A DNA stretch of 64,000 nucleotides, from assembly GCA_913777615.1 (NCBI GenBank), contig CAJYTK010000005.1, positions 62,001 to 126,000 on the forward strand, given 5' to 3'. Origin of the DNA: an uncultured Agrobacterium sp. (GTDB taxonomy: Bacteria; Pseudomonadota; Alphaproteobacteria; Rhizobiales; Rhizobiaceae). Positions 18,164 to 27,628 of the stretch are shown piece by piece; positions within the stretch are counted from its first letter, which is position 1, and each line of letters begins with the position of its first letter. The notes under the pieces are model-generated. The model saw nothing but the letters and a program-made list of their open reading frames with translations. It made no database searches and was not told the origin of the DNA. The translations under genes and the position numbers were made by a program.

Positions 18164-18897
18164 TTCGCACCCTCATCTGCCTGATTGCTTTCGCCCTGGT
18201 CCCAGGGATTGCTTTTGCGCAGCAGTCACCGGCTGATTTGTTAAATCTGCCTGTCGACGGCTCTGCTGCGGCATGGATCATTCGTACCTTCGGATTGCTG
18301 ACGATCCTTTCGATCGCGCCCGGCATCCTGATCATGGTCACAAGCTTCCCCCGGTTCATCATCGCCTTTTCCATTCTGCGCTCGGGCATGGGGCTTGGAA
18401 CGACGCCATCCAACATGATCCTGACGAGCATGGCGATGTTCATGACCTTCTACGTCATGGCGCCGACCTTCGAGCGCTCGTGGAACGATGGAATCCAGCC
18501 GATGATGCAGAACCAGATCACCGAAGCGCAGGCGATCGAGAGGGCGGCAGAACCTTTCCGCACCTTCATGCTGGCCAACACGCGACCGAAAGATCTGGCT
18601 CTTTTCGTCGATTTGGCAAGCGAGCGCGGCCAGGAAACGATGAATGGCACGCAGCCGCAATACCGCATTCTCGTCCCGGCCTTCATGCTGTCCGAGATCC
18701 GGCGCGGCTTTGAAATCGGCTTTCTGGTGATCTTGCCGTTCCTCGTCATCGACATGGTGGTCGCGACCATCACCATGGCCATGGGCATGATGATGCTGCC
18801 GCCAACATCCATCTCGCTGCCGTTCAAAATCCTGTTCTTCGTGCTGATCGATGGCTGGAATCTGCTCGTCGGCTCACTGGTAAGATCGTTTTACTGA
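18160..18897 (+). CDS. fliP: Flagellar type III export gate protein FliP
   Basis: A 245-aa polytopic membrane protein with a cleavable signal (IRTLICLIAFALVPGIAFA), then four main helices. Signature blocks: SIAPGILIMVTSFPRFIIAF, RSGMGLGTTPSNMILTSMAM, LVPAFMLSEIRRGFEIGFLV and MGMMMLPPTSISLPFKILFF. FliP pentamers with FliQ and FliR form the export channel. The three genes lie in three different transcription units here (fliR at 21051, fliQ at 32789). It is the last gene of the flgB operon. Confidence 0.97.
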   Translation: MIRTLICLIAFALVPGIAFAQQSPADLLNLPVDGSAAAWIIRTFGLLTILSIAPGILIMVTSFPRFIIAFSILRSGMGLGTTPSNMILTSMAMFMTFYVMAPTFERSWNDGIQPMMQNQITEAQAIERAAEPFRTFMLANTRPKDLALFVDLASERGQETMNGTQPQYRILVPAFMLSEIRRGFEIGFLVILPFLVIDMVVATITMAMGMMMLPPTSISLPFKILFFVLIDGWNLLVGSLVRSFY

Positions 18898-19122
18898 AGC
18901 TTTTTCGCCCCAGTGGAACAGGCGCGTAGCGCCGAGCTTGCCGACATTTTGACGGCCTTTCGCGTGATAGACTGCGAAAACGACGCTTCCCGCGACAGAG
19001 CATCCTGGCATGGTCGCTTCTTGAAGTAATTCCGACATCCGGACCGATGTTGCCGCGTGGGAAACTTGCAACTGGAATCGTCGGTCCGGACATTCCCCCC
19101 GTGTCTTTGCGGGGTGATGCGG

Positions 19123-19656
19123 TCAGTGTGATGGGCTGGCCACTGCCGGTTTCGGCGGCTCTGGATCGGTATTGATCACGATCTTCTGCGGCTTGCGCGT
19201 CGGGTCCTTGGAATCGATGATTTCCTTGGAGATGAAGTCCATCTGCTGGATCAGCACGTCCTGAACGAGCGGCTTTTCCATCCGCGCGTTGATGCCATCC
19301 TTGATCTTCGTTTTGAAGGCTGCCACATCGAACTTGCCCGCATCCTTCACGTCGAGGACCTTGTCGCCGATAAGAAGGCCGTAGAACTCGTCCGTCATGT
19401 AAGCCGGCATCGGAACGTTGATCTGTTTCATCATGACGGAATCGACCAGTAGCGTGGAGCGCACCAGAAAATAACCGGACACTTTGCCGCCGTTGACCAC
19501 CGGCAGCGTCAGCAGATCGCCCTGAACATACTGCGGAGGCGGCGGCGCATCGGCCTTATGATCCTCAGCCGGCGGTTGGCCGAACTTGGCAGCAGCAAAG
19601 ACCCCGCCAAGGGTCAGGATAAGAACCCAGACCCCCGTGGCAATCAGCTTAATCAT
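19123..19656 (-). CDS. FliL-like membrane-anchored flagellar protein (second copy type)
   Basis: A 177-aa protein with one N-terminal membrane helix (MIKLIATGVWVLILTLGGVF) and a short Pro-rich spacer. A periplasmic domain follows whose pattern resembles FliL: LLTLPVVNGGKVSGYFLVRS, a central acidic helix, then FKTKIKDGINARMEKPLVQD and VLIQQMDFIS. FliL proteins end in a similar 'helix, iN, V.dVlf..f..Q' pattern. It is the last gene of the flhA-fliR unit and overlaps the preceding gene by four bases. That position indicates a flagellar role. The FliL relationship is my reading of the pattern and needs a profile or structure check. Confidence 0.6.
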   Translation of the reverse strand: MIKLIATGVWVLILTLGGVFAAAKFGQPPAEDHKADAPPPPQYVQGDLLTLPVVNGGKVSGYFLVRSTLLVDSVMMKQINVPMPAYMTDEFYGLLIGDKVLDVKDAGKFDVAAFKTKIKDGINARMEKPLVQDVLIQQMDFISKEIIDSKDPTRKPQKIVINTDPEPPKPAVASPSH

Positions 19657-20018
19657 TGCGCCTCACGAGCGAATTGTTGCAGCGAGTAGGTGCCGTCATC
19701 CTCGGCCTTTTTCTGGGCGTCCTTGAGCAGATCGACGACTGCCTTGACAGCCTTGAGGCTGGCCTCGACCCGACGTGTATTGATGGCAAGCTTGGCCTTG
19801 ATGTCCAGGATTTGCTGTCGATGAGCGTCGGCGATCTTTGGCCCGTCGACATCGCGGATCAGCATGGTCAATTCATACAGGCAGCGGCTCTTATGGGCAT
19901 TAGACAGTTTGAAATCGAAATCAGGCTCTTTACCGATCCGGGCATTCTCGTTGTCGATGACCGTTTCGAGACGGCCAAGAACAGCCTGAATTCTGTAGTC
20001 GTTATTGACAATTTCCAT
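19653..20018 (-). CDS. Probable FlgN-like flagellar chaperone
   Basis: A 121-aa all-helical protein, mostly charged, with no signal or membrane segment. Heptad-like stretches run through RIQAVLGRLETVIDNENARI, KSRCLYELTMLIRDVDGP and VEASLKAVKAVVDLLKDAQK. It has the size and amphipathic helix content of FlgN, the export chaperone for the FlgK and FlgL junction proteins. No other FlgN candidate was found in the window. It lies between flgJ and the FliL-like gene and shares a 4-bp overlap with the latter. The assignment rests on context and composition. Confidence 0.5.
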   Translation of the reverse strand: MEIVNNDYRIQAVLGRLETVIDNENARIGKEPDFDFKLSNAHKSRCLYELTMLIRDVDGPKIADAHRQQILDIKAKLAINTRRVEASLKAVKAVVDLLKDAQKKAEDDGTYSLQQFAREAQ

Positions 20019-20041
20019 CTTGCTTCAGCTCTCCGCCTTGC

Positions 20042-20596
20042 TCAGCTTTGGGTTTTCTTGGTGTCGGTGTCAGAGAAGATGCGGCGCTGAAACTCAGTGA
20101 CCATGCTCATCGCGATCTTCTTGTCGTCCTCATTGCCGGCCGACACGGGGGCTGCGTTGCGCTGGCGCTGGAGCGCCTGCGAGTAGACTTGTTCGGCAAT
20201 GCCGATGCCGCCCTTCTTGGACATGGCGTCTGCCATCTGCTCGGACATCATGCCTTTCCAGAAGTCGCCGGCCACGCCCTTGCCGTAGACTTCCTCGGTT
20301 TCGGACGGCATCATGTTCTGGATGAAGGTGTTGAGTACGCTTGCTTCGAACTTCCGGTAGGTTTCGGGGATTTTCTCATGATCGCTCGACGCATGAACCC
20401 GAGAGAGGCCCGCCTTGCTTTCAGGCGTTTCGAAGCTATTGATGGCGGATGCAAAACCGGCATTGCTTGCCGTCAGCACCAAAGCTTCCTTCGTCGCACT
20501 AACCGCCCGCAGCTTTTCGCGCGCAGCGGAGACCTGCATAGGGTCGGCCGCATTGACCACATCAAGCACAAGATCGCTTGGAGGAGAAATCGCCAC
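20042..20596 (-). CDS. flgJ: Rod-binding protein FlgJ (rod-cap domain only)
   Basis: A 184-aa protein matching the N-terminal rod-scaffold domain of FlgJ: FEASVLNTFIQNMMPSETEE, VYGKGVAGDFWKGMMSEQMA, DAMSKKGGIGIAEQVYSQAL. The C-terminal muramidase domain of enterobacterial FlgJ is absent, as in other alphaproteobacteria. The separate transglycosylase gene at 39422-40003 probably supplies that activity. An acidic/Ala-rich stretch forms the first ~80 residues. It lies 41 bp downstream of the FliJ-like gene. Confidence 0.85.
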   Translation of the reverse strand: MAISPPSDLVLDVVNAADPMQVSAAREKLRAVSATKEALVLTASNAGFASAINSFETPESKAGLSRVHASSDHEKIPETYRKFEASVLNTFIQNMMPSETEEVYGKGVAGDFWKGMMSEQMADAMSKKGGIGIAEQVYSQALQRQRNAAPVSAGNEDDKKIAMSMVTEFQRRIFSDTDTKKTQS

Positions 20597-20637
20597 GTCG
20601 TCATCCTTTCACGTTTTGATCGGATGACGATAAACGC

Positions 20638-21054
20638 CTAACCTTGCTGGAGGCTGGACTTCAGGCTGATCTGCAGATCGACAAGTTCGTAGATGCTGTT
20701 GTCGTCACGCTCCCTCGCCTCATCTTCGCGGGCGCTGTCGCGTTTGTCCTCCAGCTTCTCGCCTTTCTTGGTTTCCTTCAGCAGCTGGTTTTCCTGAACC
20801 TGCTGAATGGCCTCCAGACGGACATCGCGGGCCATCAGACGACTGTGCCGCATCACATAATGTTTGAGCATATCCTGATGAAGCGGATCATAGGTAATCA
20901 GATAGCCGGTGAGCTCCTCGATCCGTTCGGCAAGCTCGGTCCGCTCGCGGGTGGTGATGGCCAATTCGTTCTCGACCATCTTCTTCAGGTGCCCCTGAAC
21001 CTTTACCAATCTGTCGAGCTTCTTCGATTTCGATAGATCCGCCATGTCACTCAC
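20638..21054 (-). CDS. FliJ-like coiled-coil flagellar export protein (probable)
   Basis: A 138-aa, highly charged, continuous helical protein (KLDRLVKVQGHLKKMVENEL, AITTRERTELAERIEELTG, RLMARDVRLEAIQQVQENQL, KETKKGEKLEDKRDSAREDE). This is the two-helix coiled-coil pattern of FliJ, the stalk of the export ATPase FliI. It starts inside the last codon of fliR (ATGA overlap), so it is co-translated with an export-gate gene. FliJ is usually next to fliI, but no candidate lies there in this window. The call depends on size, charge pattern and position. Confidence 0.55.
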   Translation of the reverse strand: MSDMADLSKSKKLDRLVKVQGHLKKMVENELAITTRERTELAERIEELTGYLITYDPLHQDMLKHYVMRHSRLMARDVRLEAIQQVQENQLLKETKKGEKLEDKRDSAREDEARERDDNSIYELVDLQISLKSSLQQG

Positions 21055-21803
21055 ATATTCGCAAAAACGAGGAAGAAACCGTTGACGAACTGGTTCACCA
21101 CCGCGGCGATACCGAAGTAGAGAAGCAGCAAGCCGCCTGCCAGAACATAGGGCGTGGAGATGAAGTAGACCGGTATCTGTGGCGCTAGCTTGTTGATCAG
21201 ACCAATCGCCACGTTGAACAGGAAGCCGTACAGGATGAAGGGGCTCGCAACCCGGATAGCAACGTTCATGGAGGCCGCGAGCGTATCGGTGAGGCTAATC
21301 AACATGCGCTGCGCCGTCACGGGTCCGCCAAGCGGGATAGAGGTATAGGACTCCACCAGCGCCTTGAAGATCACGTGGTGAAAATCGAGAATGAACAGCA
21401 GCAGCAAGACGCCGAAAGTCAGCATGCTGGCAAGCTGGCTTTCCGAGGTATCCTCCAGCACGTCCTGCGCCGGTGGACCGGTAAACGCTATTGCCGTACC
21501 CATGACGGTTGCGGCAAACTGCATGCCAAGGAGATAGAGGTGGGCAATCAGTCCGAACATCGCTCCAACGAGTGTTTCAAAGACCATTGCCTTGAAGAAG
21601 GCGACGATATTGCCCTGCGTCACTGGATAGATCACATCCCACAGCAATGGCAGGAGCGCGAGCGACAGGGTCAAGGCAAGGAACAATCTGATCTGTACAG
21701 GAAGCCGGGCTGAAGAAAATCCAGGCATCGCCATAAGACAGGCGCCGATCCGGCAAAAGGCCAGGAACAGCGCCATGATGGTTCCTTGTGGATCCGAAAT
21801 CAT
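21051..21803 (-). CDS. fliR: Flagellar type III export gate protein FliR
   Basis: A 250-aa polytopic inner-membrane protein with six hydrophobic segments. Conserved segments: [60 protein letters not shown], and [20 protein letters not shown]. It completes the FliPQR export gate. It overlaps flhA by four bases and the FliJ-like gene by four bases, so flhA-fliR-orf is one coupled set. Confidence 0.96.
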   Translation of the reverse strand: MISDPQGTIMALFLAFCRIGACLMAMPGFSSARLPVQIRLFLALTLSLALLPLLWDVIYPVTQGNIVAFFKAMVFETLVGAMFGLIAHLYLLGMQFAATVMGTAIAFTGPPAQDVLEDTSESQLASMLTFGVLLLLFILDFHHVIFKALVESYTSIPLGGPVTAQRMLISLTDTLAASMNVAIRVASPFILYGFLFNVAIGLINKLAPQIPVYFISTPYVLAGGLLLLYFGIAAVVNQFVNGFFLVFANM

Positions 21804-23890
21804 GAAATAGAGCCGAGTATCTTGATTTCCGTGCCCTTCGCCAGTTCGACATGCGACAACACGGGCAAGGTGCTGAAGAGTCGTTCCGTAATCATTCTCA
21901 CATATGCGCGTGTTTCAGGCAGTGTGACAAGCACGAATGGCAGTCCGACATCCATATATTCACGGATTACTTTCGTCGCCTCGTTGCTGAACTCTTCGAC
22001 CTGGCGCGGATCGATATCGAACTCGACGACATCGCCCTTCGGATCGCGTTTGAGCGCCTGCTGGAAGATCACGTCCCACTTCGTACCAAGACGCAAGACC
22101 CGCAGGACGCCATTGTCGGACAAGTCGCCGCAGATCTGCTGGGCCATGCGGATGCGCACGTGCTCGACGATCTGTTCGGTCTTGCGCAGGTGCGGTGCCA
22201 GTTCGGCGACGGCTTCGAGAATGAGATGCAGGTTGCGGATGGACACCCGCTCGGCCAAAAGAAGTTTCAGAATGGCCTGCAGGCCTGAATAGGACATGTG
22301 AGATGAGCAGATCTCGTCGGCCAGCTTCTTGTATTCCGGATCGAGCCGGTCGATCAGCACCTTGACGTCCTTGTAGGACAGCAGCATCGGAAGGTTGTTG
22401 CGGATGACCTCGCTGACATGCGTCAACAGAGCAGAAATATTGTCGATCGGGTGGAAGCCTTCGCGTCTCAGATCGTCGACGAAATGCTCCAGAACCGAGA
22501 CGGCTGGCATGCCGAAAGCGGGTTCTCTGACATCGTCTCCAGGAACCGAAGGACGCCGGCCCTTGCCGGTAATGACGAGCACTTCACCGACGCGCAGCGT
22601 ATTGGCTGCGACCGTCGTTCCATGGATGCGGATCTGGTAGGATTTGTCGGGAATGGCGATATCGTCGGTGACCTTGATTTCCGGCACGACGAAACCGTAC
22701 TGCGCAGCGAACTTCTTGCGCATCTTGCCCACGCGGAAACCGAGTTCCTGATGCGCGCCAAGAAGTCGCGGTGACACCTGCTTGCCAAGTGCAAGCTCGA
22801 TCTCCGTGGTGCGCAAGACGCTCTTGACCGTTTCGCTTTCAGCCTGGTTGGCGTCGGCCACCTTCTGGTCTTCTTCGGCCTGAGCGACGTCCTTATCGCG
22901 CTGCATCTGGCGAGGAATGAACCACGCGCCAAGCGCGAGGCCTGCACCGAGGGAAACGAAGGGCAGGAAGGGAAGACCCGGCACAAGAGAGAGAATGAAC
23001 ATCAGTCCGGAGGCAACGGACAGTGCCTTCGGATAACCGCTCAGCTGGTTGATGACGGCTGTATCGGTGGAGCCGAGGGTGCCGCCACGGGTGACGATAA
23101 GGCCAGCCGCCAGCGAAACGATCAGAGCAGGCACCTGCGTGACGATACCGTCACCAACGGAAAGCTTGACGAAGACGTCAGCCGCTTCGCCAACCGGCAT
23201 ACCGTGGCGGAAGACGCCGATGATGATGCCGCCACAGACGTTGATCATGGTGATGAGCAGACCGGCGATGGCGTCGCCGCGAACGAATTTCGACGCACCG
23301 TCCATCGCACCGTAGAAGGAGCTTTCCTCTTCCAGCTCACGACGGCGAAGCTGTGCTTCCTTCTCGTTGATGATACCTGCCGACAAATCCGCATCGATCG
23401 ACATCTGCTTGCCGGGAATGGCGTCCAGGGTGAAGCGGGCGCCGACTTCTGCGATACGCGTGGCACCCTTGGTGATGACGATGAAGTTCACCACGATCAG
23501 GATAAGGAAGACAATCAGACCGATGACGAAGTCACCGGACATGACCAGGCTCGAAAAGCCTGCAATCACGCCACCTGCAGCGTCGTGGCCCTGGTGACCA
23601 TGCGACAGGATCACACGCGTCGTCGCGATGTTGAGCGCCAGGCGGATCATGGTGGCGATCAGCAGGATCGTCGGGAATGAGGAGAAATCAAGCGGACGGT
23701 GAATCCACAGTGACACCATCAGGATCAGAACGGAAAAGGCGATGGAGAATGCCAGTCCCATATCGATCATGAAGGGTGGGATCGGCAGGAACAGAATGCA
23801 CAAGATGGCAACGATGCCCGCTGCAAACCCAATGTCGCGTCCGCGCGGGGCGACTTTCGGAAGTGGCATTACGCTGGGCGGGGTAGCCAT
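21800..23890 (-). CDS. flhA: Flagellar type III export apparatus protein FlhA
   Basis: A 696-aa protein. The N-terminal ~320 residues hold eight helices and the FHIPEP region ([59 protein letters not shown]). The C-terminal ~350 residues are the cytosolic ring domain that receives chaperone-substrate complexes ([40 protein letters not shown]). Length is normal. The first gene of its - strand unit, it is divergent from the DUF1217 gene with 313 bp between. Placing flhA next to fliR agrees with other rhizobia, but fliQ is 9 kb away. Confidence 0.97.
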   Translation of the reverse strand: MATPPSVMPLPKVAPRGRDIGFAAGIVAILCILFLPIPPFMIDMGLAFSIAFSVLILMVSLWIHRPLDFSSFPTILLIATMIRLALNIATTRVILSHGHQGHDAAGGVIAGFSSLVMSGDFVIGLIVFLILIVVNFIVITKGATRIAEVGARFTLDAIPGKQMSIDADLSAGIINEKEAQLRRRELEEESSFYGAMDGASKFVRGDAIAGLLITMINVCGGIIIGVFRHGMPVGEAADVFVKLSVGDGIVTQVPALIVSLAAGLIVTRGGTLGSTDTAVINQLSGYPKALSVASGLMFILSLVPGLPFLPFVSLGAGLALGAWFIPRQMQRDKDVAQAEEDQKVADANQAESETVKSVLRTTEIELALGKQVSPRLLGAHQELGFRVGKMRKKFAAQYGFVVPEIKVTDDIAIPDKSYQIRIHGTTVAANTLRVGEVLVITGKGRRPSVPGDDVREPAFGMPAVSVLEHFVDDLRREGFHPIDNISALLTHVSEVIRNNLPMLLSYKDVKVLIDRLDPEYKKLADEICSSHMSYSGLQAILKLLLAERVSIRNLHLILEAVAELAPHLRKTEQIVEHVRIRMAQQICGDLSDNGVLRVLRLGTKWDVIFQQALKRDPKGDVVEFDIDPRQVEEFSNEATKVIREYMDVGLPFVLVTLPETRAYVRMITERLFSTLPVLSHVELAKGTEIKILGSIS

Positions 23891-24203
23891 TCTAACTCCA
23901 TCTCATCATGAGAACCGGCAGGCGATCCAAAACCTTCCCATCATGAAAAGGCTTGCCAACCTGTTGGACGCAGATCAACGACCGAGCAATAGCGCCTCAA
24001 GCTTGCGCGAGAGTGGAGGCAGGCATCATAAAGGAACAGTGGCCAGAAGAGATCAAAAAGCCCGCATTTTCCGGGTTTTACGGGCGAAAAAAGAATTTTT
24101 AGCTTTGGTCAACCGTCATCTTGTAATATGGTGGCGTGTAGTATTTGCGCCATGACCGCGTATCCGTAGACCATGAACGGTCTTCAACGAACTAAGGCTT
24201 GTC
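23891..24203. promoter_or_regulatory. Divergent promoter region, flhA / DUF1217 gene
   Basis: This 313-bp non-coding stretch separates two oppositely transcribed genes and must hold both promoters. The part at 24060-24140 is more AT-rich (CGGGTTTTACGGGCGAAAAA and following bases), compatible with a promoter. No sigma-54 GG-N10-GC pair or clear repeat was found. Confidence 0.5.
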
Positions 24204-26384
24204 ATGGTTGTGTCGACATATAACAGCTATCTCACCATTAACCGGGACATGAAGGCATCTCTGTCCAAGGTGGAGAGTCAGGCGTCCGTCAAGCGTGACA
24301 CCGAATATTACGAAGCCAATATCGGCAAGGTAAAGACCGTCGACGATCTGCTTGGCGACTACCGGCTCTATTCCTATGCGATGAAGGCATACGGTCTCGA
24401 GGAGATGACCTATGGCAAGGCTTTCATGCGCAAAGTGCTGGAAAGCGATCTCAGCGACAGCAAGAGTTTTGCCAATACGCTGACCGACAAGCGCTATCTT
24501 CAGTTTGCCCAGGCCTTCAACTTCAAGGGCGAAACCAAGGTAGCGCAAAACACGGCGCAGGCGGATAGCACGACCGAAGCTTACAAGGCTTCTTTCACTG
24601 CCGAAGAAACGAACATCAAGACAGAGTCGGCCTATTTCGCCTCGCGCATCGGTACGGTGACGAGCGTTGACGATCTTGTCAACAATACGCGGCTGCGCGC
24701 CTATGTGCTTGACGCCGTCGGGCTTGATTCAACCTACACATCGAAGGCGTATCTGAAACAGGTCTTGACGAGCGATCTTAACGATCCCCAAAGCGTTGCC
24801 AACACGGCGTCGAACCCCGCCTGGAAGAAGCTCACGGGTCTGTTCAACTTCAATGCCGACGGAACCATAAACGGCCAGGCGCAGACAAGCGATCAGACGG
24901 AAGATCTAAAGCTCGACTACGTCGCCAGCATGTCGACCTATCCTTCCAAGACCTTGCTGGAAGCCAACCAACGGTACTGGGACAAGCATATTTCCCAGGT
25001 CCAAAGTGCGCAGGATCTGGTCAAGGACAGCCGTCTCGTCGCTTACGTCAAGACGGCCTTCGACCTTAACCCTGCCATTATGGCGAGCAGCGTTGCAAGC
25101 CTGATGTACAGCCAGAACTTTGCCACCACCTATGGCAACACCAAGTTGCTCTCTGCCTTCGAGTTTCAAAGCGACGGTTCTCTTGCCGCTGGCAGCACTC
25201 CCCAGACAGCGGCGCAGGCGAGCAGCCTGGCGACGCAATATGTGAAGGCGTTCACCAAGGACTCGGACAAGAAGATCGCCGACGCGGTGACCAACTACGA
25301 GAACCGCATCGCGAAAGTCACGAAAGTCGATGATTTCTTCGTTTCCAATGCGAAGGATGACGACAAGAACAACAATGCAGTGACCGAAATCTGGGATGTT
25401 GCACTGAGGGCGTTTGGCATCAATCCGGATGAAGTGTCGAAGTCCGAGCTCAAGAAAATTCTCTCAAGCGACGTCAACGACCGGAAAAGCTACGTCAACC
25501 GGCTGGGTGACGACCGATATGTGGAACTGGTCAAGGCTTTCAACTTCACCTCCACCGGCGAGGCGGAAGCGCCGCTGACGGCCCAGTCCGAGCGAATGGT
25601 CACCCAGGTGACCACCGACTACAAAGCGCTCAAGCTCAGAGGCTTGAGTGATGCTGCCAAAGAGACTGCCTCAAAGGCCGCCGATAAAGAGATTGCCTAT
25701 TACACCTCGACTATTGCCAGCATCAAAACAGCAGACGATTTGCTCAAAGACACGCGCCTGACCAAGTTCGTCTTGGAAGCCAATGGGCTTGATCCGAAGG
25801 AGGTTTCGACCGCAGATCTTCGCAGGATGTTCAAGTCGGATCTCTCCGATCCGAAGAGCTTCGTCAACACGCAGAGCAGCAACAAATTCGCGGAAATCGT
25901 TGCCTCCTTCAACTTCAGCGACAAGGGGAAACTGGACGAAAGCACGATGAAAGGCGTTCAGCAGCGCGGCGCCATTCTGGAAACGACCAACCAGTATCTT
26001 CAACAGACATTGGAAGTTCAGCAGGGCCAACAGAATGACGGCGTTCGCCTCGCGCTCTACTTCAAGCGCAAGGCGCCAGAGGTTTCCAGCCCCTACGGTA
26101 TTATCGGCGACACAGCACTCTTCGCGTTCTTCAAGACGACCTATAACCTGCCCTCCTCCATCGCCAACATGGATGTTGCCAAGCAGGCCGACCTCGTTAA
26201 AAAATATATCGACGTGAATAAGCTGAGCGACCCTGAATATGTCGACAAGCTGGTAAAGCGCTTCACCGCGCTTTATGACACGCAAAACAGCAGCACCCAA
26301 TCCCCGGCCCTGACCCTTATGGGACGATCGGCGACAATCAGTGCGGATACGCTGCTTGCCGTTGCCCAGTTGAGATCGGGTTAA
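24204..26384 (+). CDS. DUF1217 tandem-repeat protein, probable flagellum-associated
   Basis: A 726-aa soluble protein with no signal peptide or membrane helix. It is built from about five repeats of ~90-150 residues. Each contains an acidic opening like VDDLLGDYRLYSYAMKAYGL, a segment like KAFMRKVLESDLSDSKSFAN and a closing AFNF. Clear copies start near residues 33, 133, 375 and 505; copies near 250 and 620 are degenerate. Such DUF1217 proteins are found in Rhizobiales, often beside flagellar genes. The absence of a Sec signal, Ser/Thr/Asp/Asn/Ala-rich composition and few Cys recall flagellar type III substrates. Divergence from flhA supports a flagellar link. Its actual role is not known to me. 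Confidence 0.75.
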   Translation: MVVSTYNSYLTINRDMKASLSKVESQASVKRDTEYYEANIGKVKTVDDLLGDYRLYSYAMKAYGLEEMTYGKAFMRKVLESDLSDSKSFANTLTDKRYLQFAQAFNFKGETKVAQNTAQADSTTEAYKASFTAEETNIKTESAYFASRIGTVTSVDDLVNNTRLRAYVLDAVGLDSTYTSKAYLKQVLTSDLNDPQSVANTASNPAWKKLTGLFNFNADGTINGQAQTSDQTEDLKLDYVASMSTYPSKTLLEANQRYWDKHISQVQSAQDLVKDSRLVAYVKTAFDLNPAIMASSVASLMYSQNFATTYGNTKLLSAFEFQSDGSLAAGSTPQTAAQASSLATQYVKAFTKDSDKKIADAVTNYENRIAKVTKVDDFFVSNAKDDDKNNNAVTEIWDVALRAFGINPDEVSKSELKKILSSDVNDRKSYVNRLGDDRYVELVKAFNFTSTGEAEAPLTAQSERMVTQVTTDYKALKLRGLSDAAKETASKAADKEIAYYTSTIASIKTADDLLKDTRLTKFVLEANGLDPKEVSTADLRRMFKSDLSDPKSFVNTQSSNKFAEIVASFNFSDKGKLDESTMKGVQQRGAILETTNQYLQQTLEVQQGQQNDGVRLALYFKRKAPEVSSPYGIIGDTALFAFFKTTYNLPSSIANMDVAKQADLVKKYIDVNKLSDPEYVDKLVKRFTALYDTQNSSTQSPALTLMGRSATISADTLLAVAQLRSG

Positions 26385-26430
26385 AGCTGCGTAATTTCAG
26401 GGGAGTTCTGTTTCCGAGCAGAAGCCCGGA

Positions 26431-26643
26431 TCAATACTCGCTATCGGAATCGCTACGGCGGCGATTTTCAGCATGCTCTTCATCATCGGCAACAGGAATG
26501 GCGTAGGCGCCATTCAGCCAGCGCGCGAGATCGAGAGAGCGGCAGCGATCCGAGCAGAAGGGATAATCTTCCCGCGATGAGGGCTTTCCGCATTCAGGGC
26601 AAGGCTGCGCCTTTCTCAGCGGCGTGACTTTGGATTGGGACAT
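26431..26643 (-). CDS. yacG: DNA gyrase inhibitor YacG (zinc-binding)
   Basis: A 70-aa protein with the four-Cys zinc motif CPECGKP...PFCSDRC and then [16 protein letters not shown], the YacG signature. In E. coli YacG binds the GyrB subunit and blocks DNA binding. The C-terminus is an acidic/Arg tail ([16 protein letters not shown]). It follows maf by 5 bp, so both belong to the housekeeping operon that starts upstream with infA or beyond. Length is typical for alphaproteobacteria. Confidence 0.93.
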   Translation of the reverse strand: MSQSKVTPLRKAQPCPECGKPSSREDYPFCSDRCRSLDLARWLNGAYAIPVADDEEHAENRRRSDSDSEY

Positions 26644-26648
26644 GGCTT

Positions 26649-27272
26649 TCAGCCTTCCTGCCAGCCAGACGTCACCTCGAAGCCTTCACCGGCCAGAAGT
26701 GAGGCCGTTTCGTAGAGCGGCAGGCCAACCACATTGGTGTAGGAGCCGGTGAGTTTCTGAACGAAACAGCCAGCAATACCCTGTATCCCATAGGCTCCGG
26801 CCTTGCCGCGCCACTGGCCCGACGCGATATAGTTTTCAATTTCGGACTGCGACAAACGCTTGAAACGGACCTTGGTTTCGGCCACCTTCTGGCGAACCCT
26901 GCCACTGGGCGTGATCAGGCAGATTCCGGTATAGACCCAATGGCTTCTGCCGGAGAGAAGGTGCAAGGCTGCCGAGGCGTCTTCGATATATTCCGCCTTG
27001 CCGACAATCCTGCGTCCAACGGCGACGACCGTGTCCGATCCCAGAATATAGGCATCCCGCCAGGCCAGCTCGCCTTTGACCGCCTTGTAAGCGGCCTGCG
27101 CCTTCTGCAGCGACAAGCGCCTGCAGAGCGTGCGGGGATGTTCGAGACGCGCTGGGGTTTCGTCGATGTCCATCGGCATCAGCCGCGAAGGCTCAATACC
27201 AACCTGATGAAGAAGCTCAAGACGGCGTGGCGATCCGGAAGCCAGAATCAGCTTATGTTTTGGGTCTGTCAT
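26649..27272 (-). CDS. maf: Maf-family nucleoside triphosphate pyrophosphatase
   Basis: A 207-aa cytoplasmic house-cleaning pyrophosphatase. Signature segments: [19 protein letters not shown] at the N-terminus, the catalytic [19 protein letters not shown], and [20 protein letters not shown] followed by NVVGLPLYE. Maf enzymes hydrolyse non-canonical or modified NTPs (dTTP/UTP or m7GTP type); the sub-type cannot be fixed here. It follows infA by 30 bp and precedes yacG by 5 bp, a conserved infA-maf-yacG order in Rhizobiales. Confidence 0.93.
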   Translation of the reverse strand: MTDPKHKLILASGSPRRLELLHQVGIEPSRLMPMDIDETPARLEHPRTLCRRLSLQKAQAAYKAVKGELAWRDAYILGSDTVVAVGRRIVGKAEYIEDASAALHLLSGRSHWVYTGICLITPSGRVRQKVAETKVRFKRLSQSEIENYIASGQWRGKAGAYGIQGIAGCFVQKLTGSYTNVVGLPLYETASLLAGEGFEVTSGWQEG

Positions 27273-27302
27273 GCTCTGCCAGCCGTCCGATCTGTCGGGC
27301 GA

Positions 27303-27521
27303 TTACTTGAAACGGTAGGTGATGCGGCCTTTTGTCAGGTCGTAAGGTGTCATTTCGACCAGAACCTTGTCGCCAGCGAGAACGCGAATACGGTTCTTGC
27401 GCATGCGTCCTGCCGTGTGAGCGATGATCTCATGCTCGTTTTCCAGCTTCACACGGAACGTCGCATTGGGCAGGAGTTCGGTCACGACGCCCGGGAATTC
27501 AAGGACTTCTTCTTTTGTCAT
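27303..27521 (-). CDS. infA: Translation initiation factor IF-1
   Basis: A 72-aa S1/OB-fold protein. The sequence [40 protein letters not shown] and [20 protein letters not shown] is near-invariant IF-1. It binds the 30S A site during initiation. It is the first gene of infA-maf-yacG, with a 107-bp leader region containing a GC-rich hairpin. Confidence 0.98.
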   Translation of the reverse strand: MTKEEVLEFPGVVTELLPNATFRVKLENEHEIIAHTAGRMRKNRIRVLAGDKVLVEMTPYDLTKGRITYRFK

Positions 27522-27549
27522 ATAGGTTTGTTTCTTCCTGTTGATGATG

Positions 27550-27568
27550 CCGGGCGAAAACTGCCCGG
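27550..27568 (-). terminator. GC stem-loop between phosphatase gene and infA
   Basis: CCGGGC (27550-27555) pairs with GCCCGG (27563-27568) around a 7-nt loop. It lies downstream of the LMW phosphatase gene and 29 bp upstream of infA on the - strand. It may be a terminator for the hisD unit or an infA leader structure; no T-run follows. Confidence 0.35.
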
Positions 27569-27628
27569 GAAAATTGCGCGGAAACTACACAATCGCCGCA
27601 CATTTGTGAACCTAAATTGTCGTCTGCT

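Noticed and set aside
24204-26384. DUF1217 repeats as a surface adhesin
   Set aside because: No secretion signal or anchor is present, and the position beside flhA argues for a flagellar connection instead.
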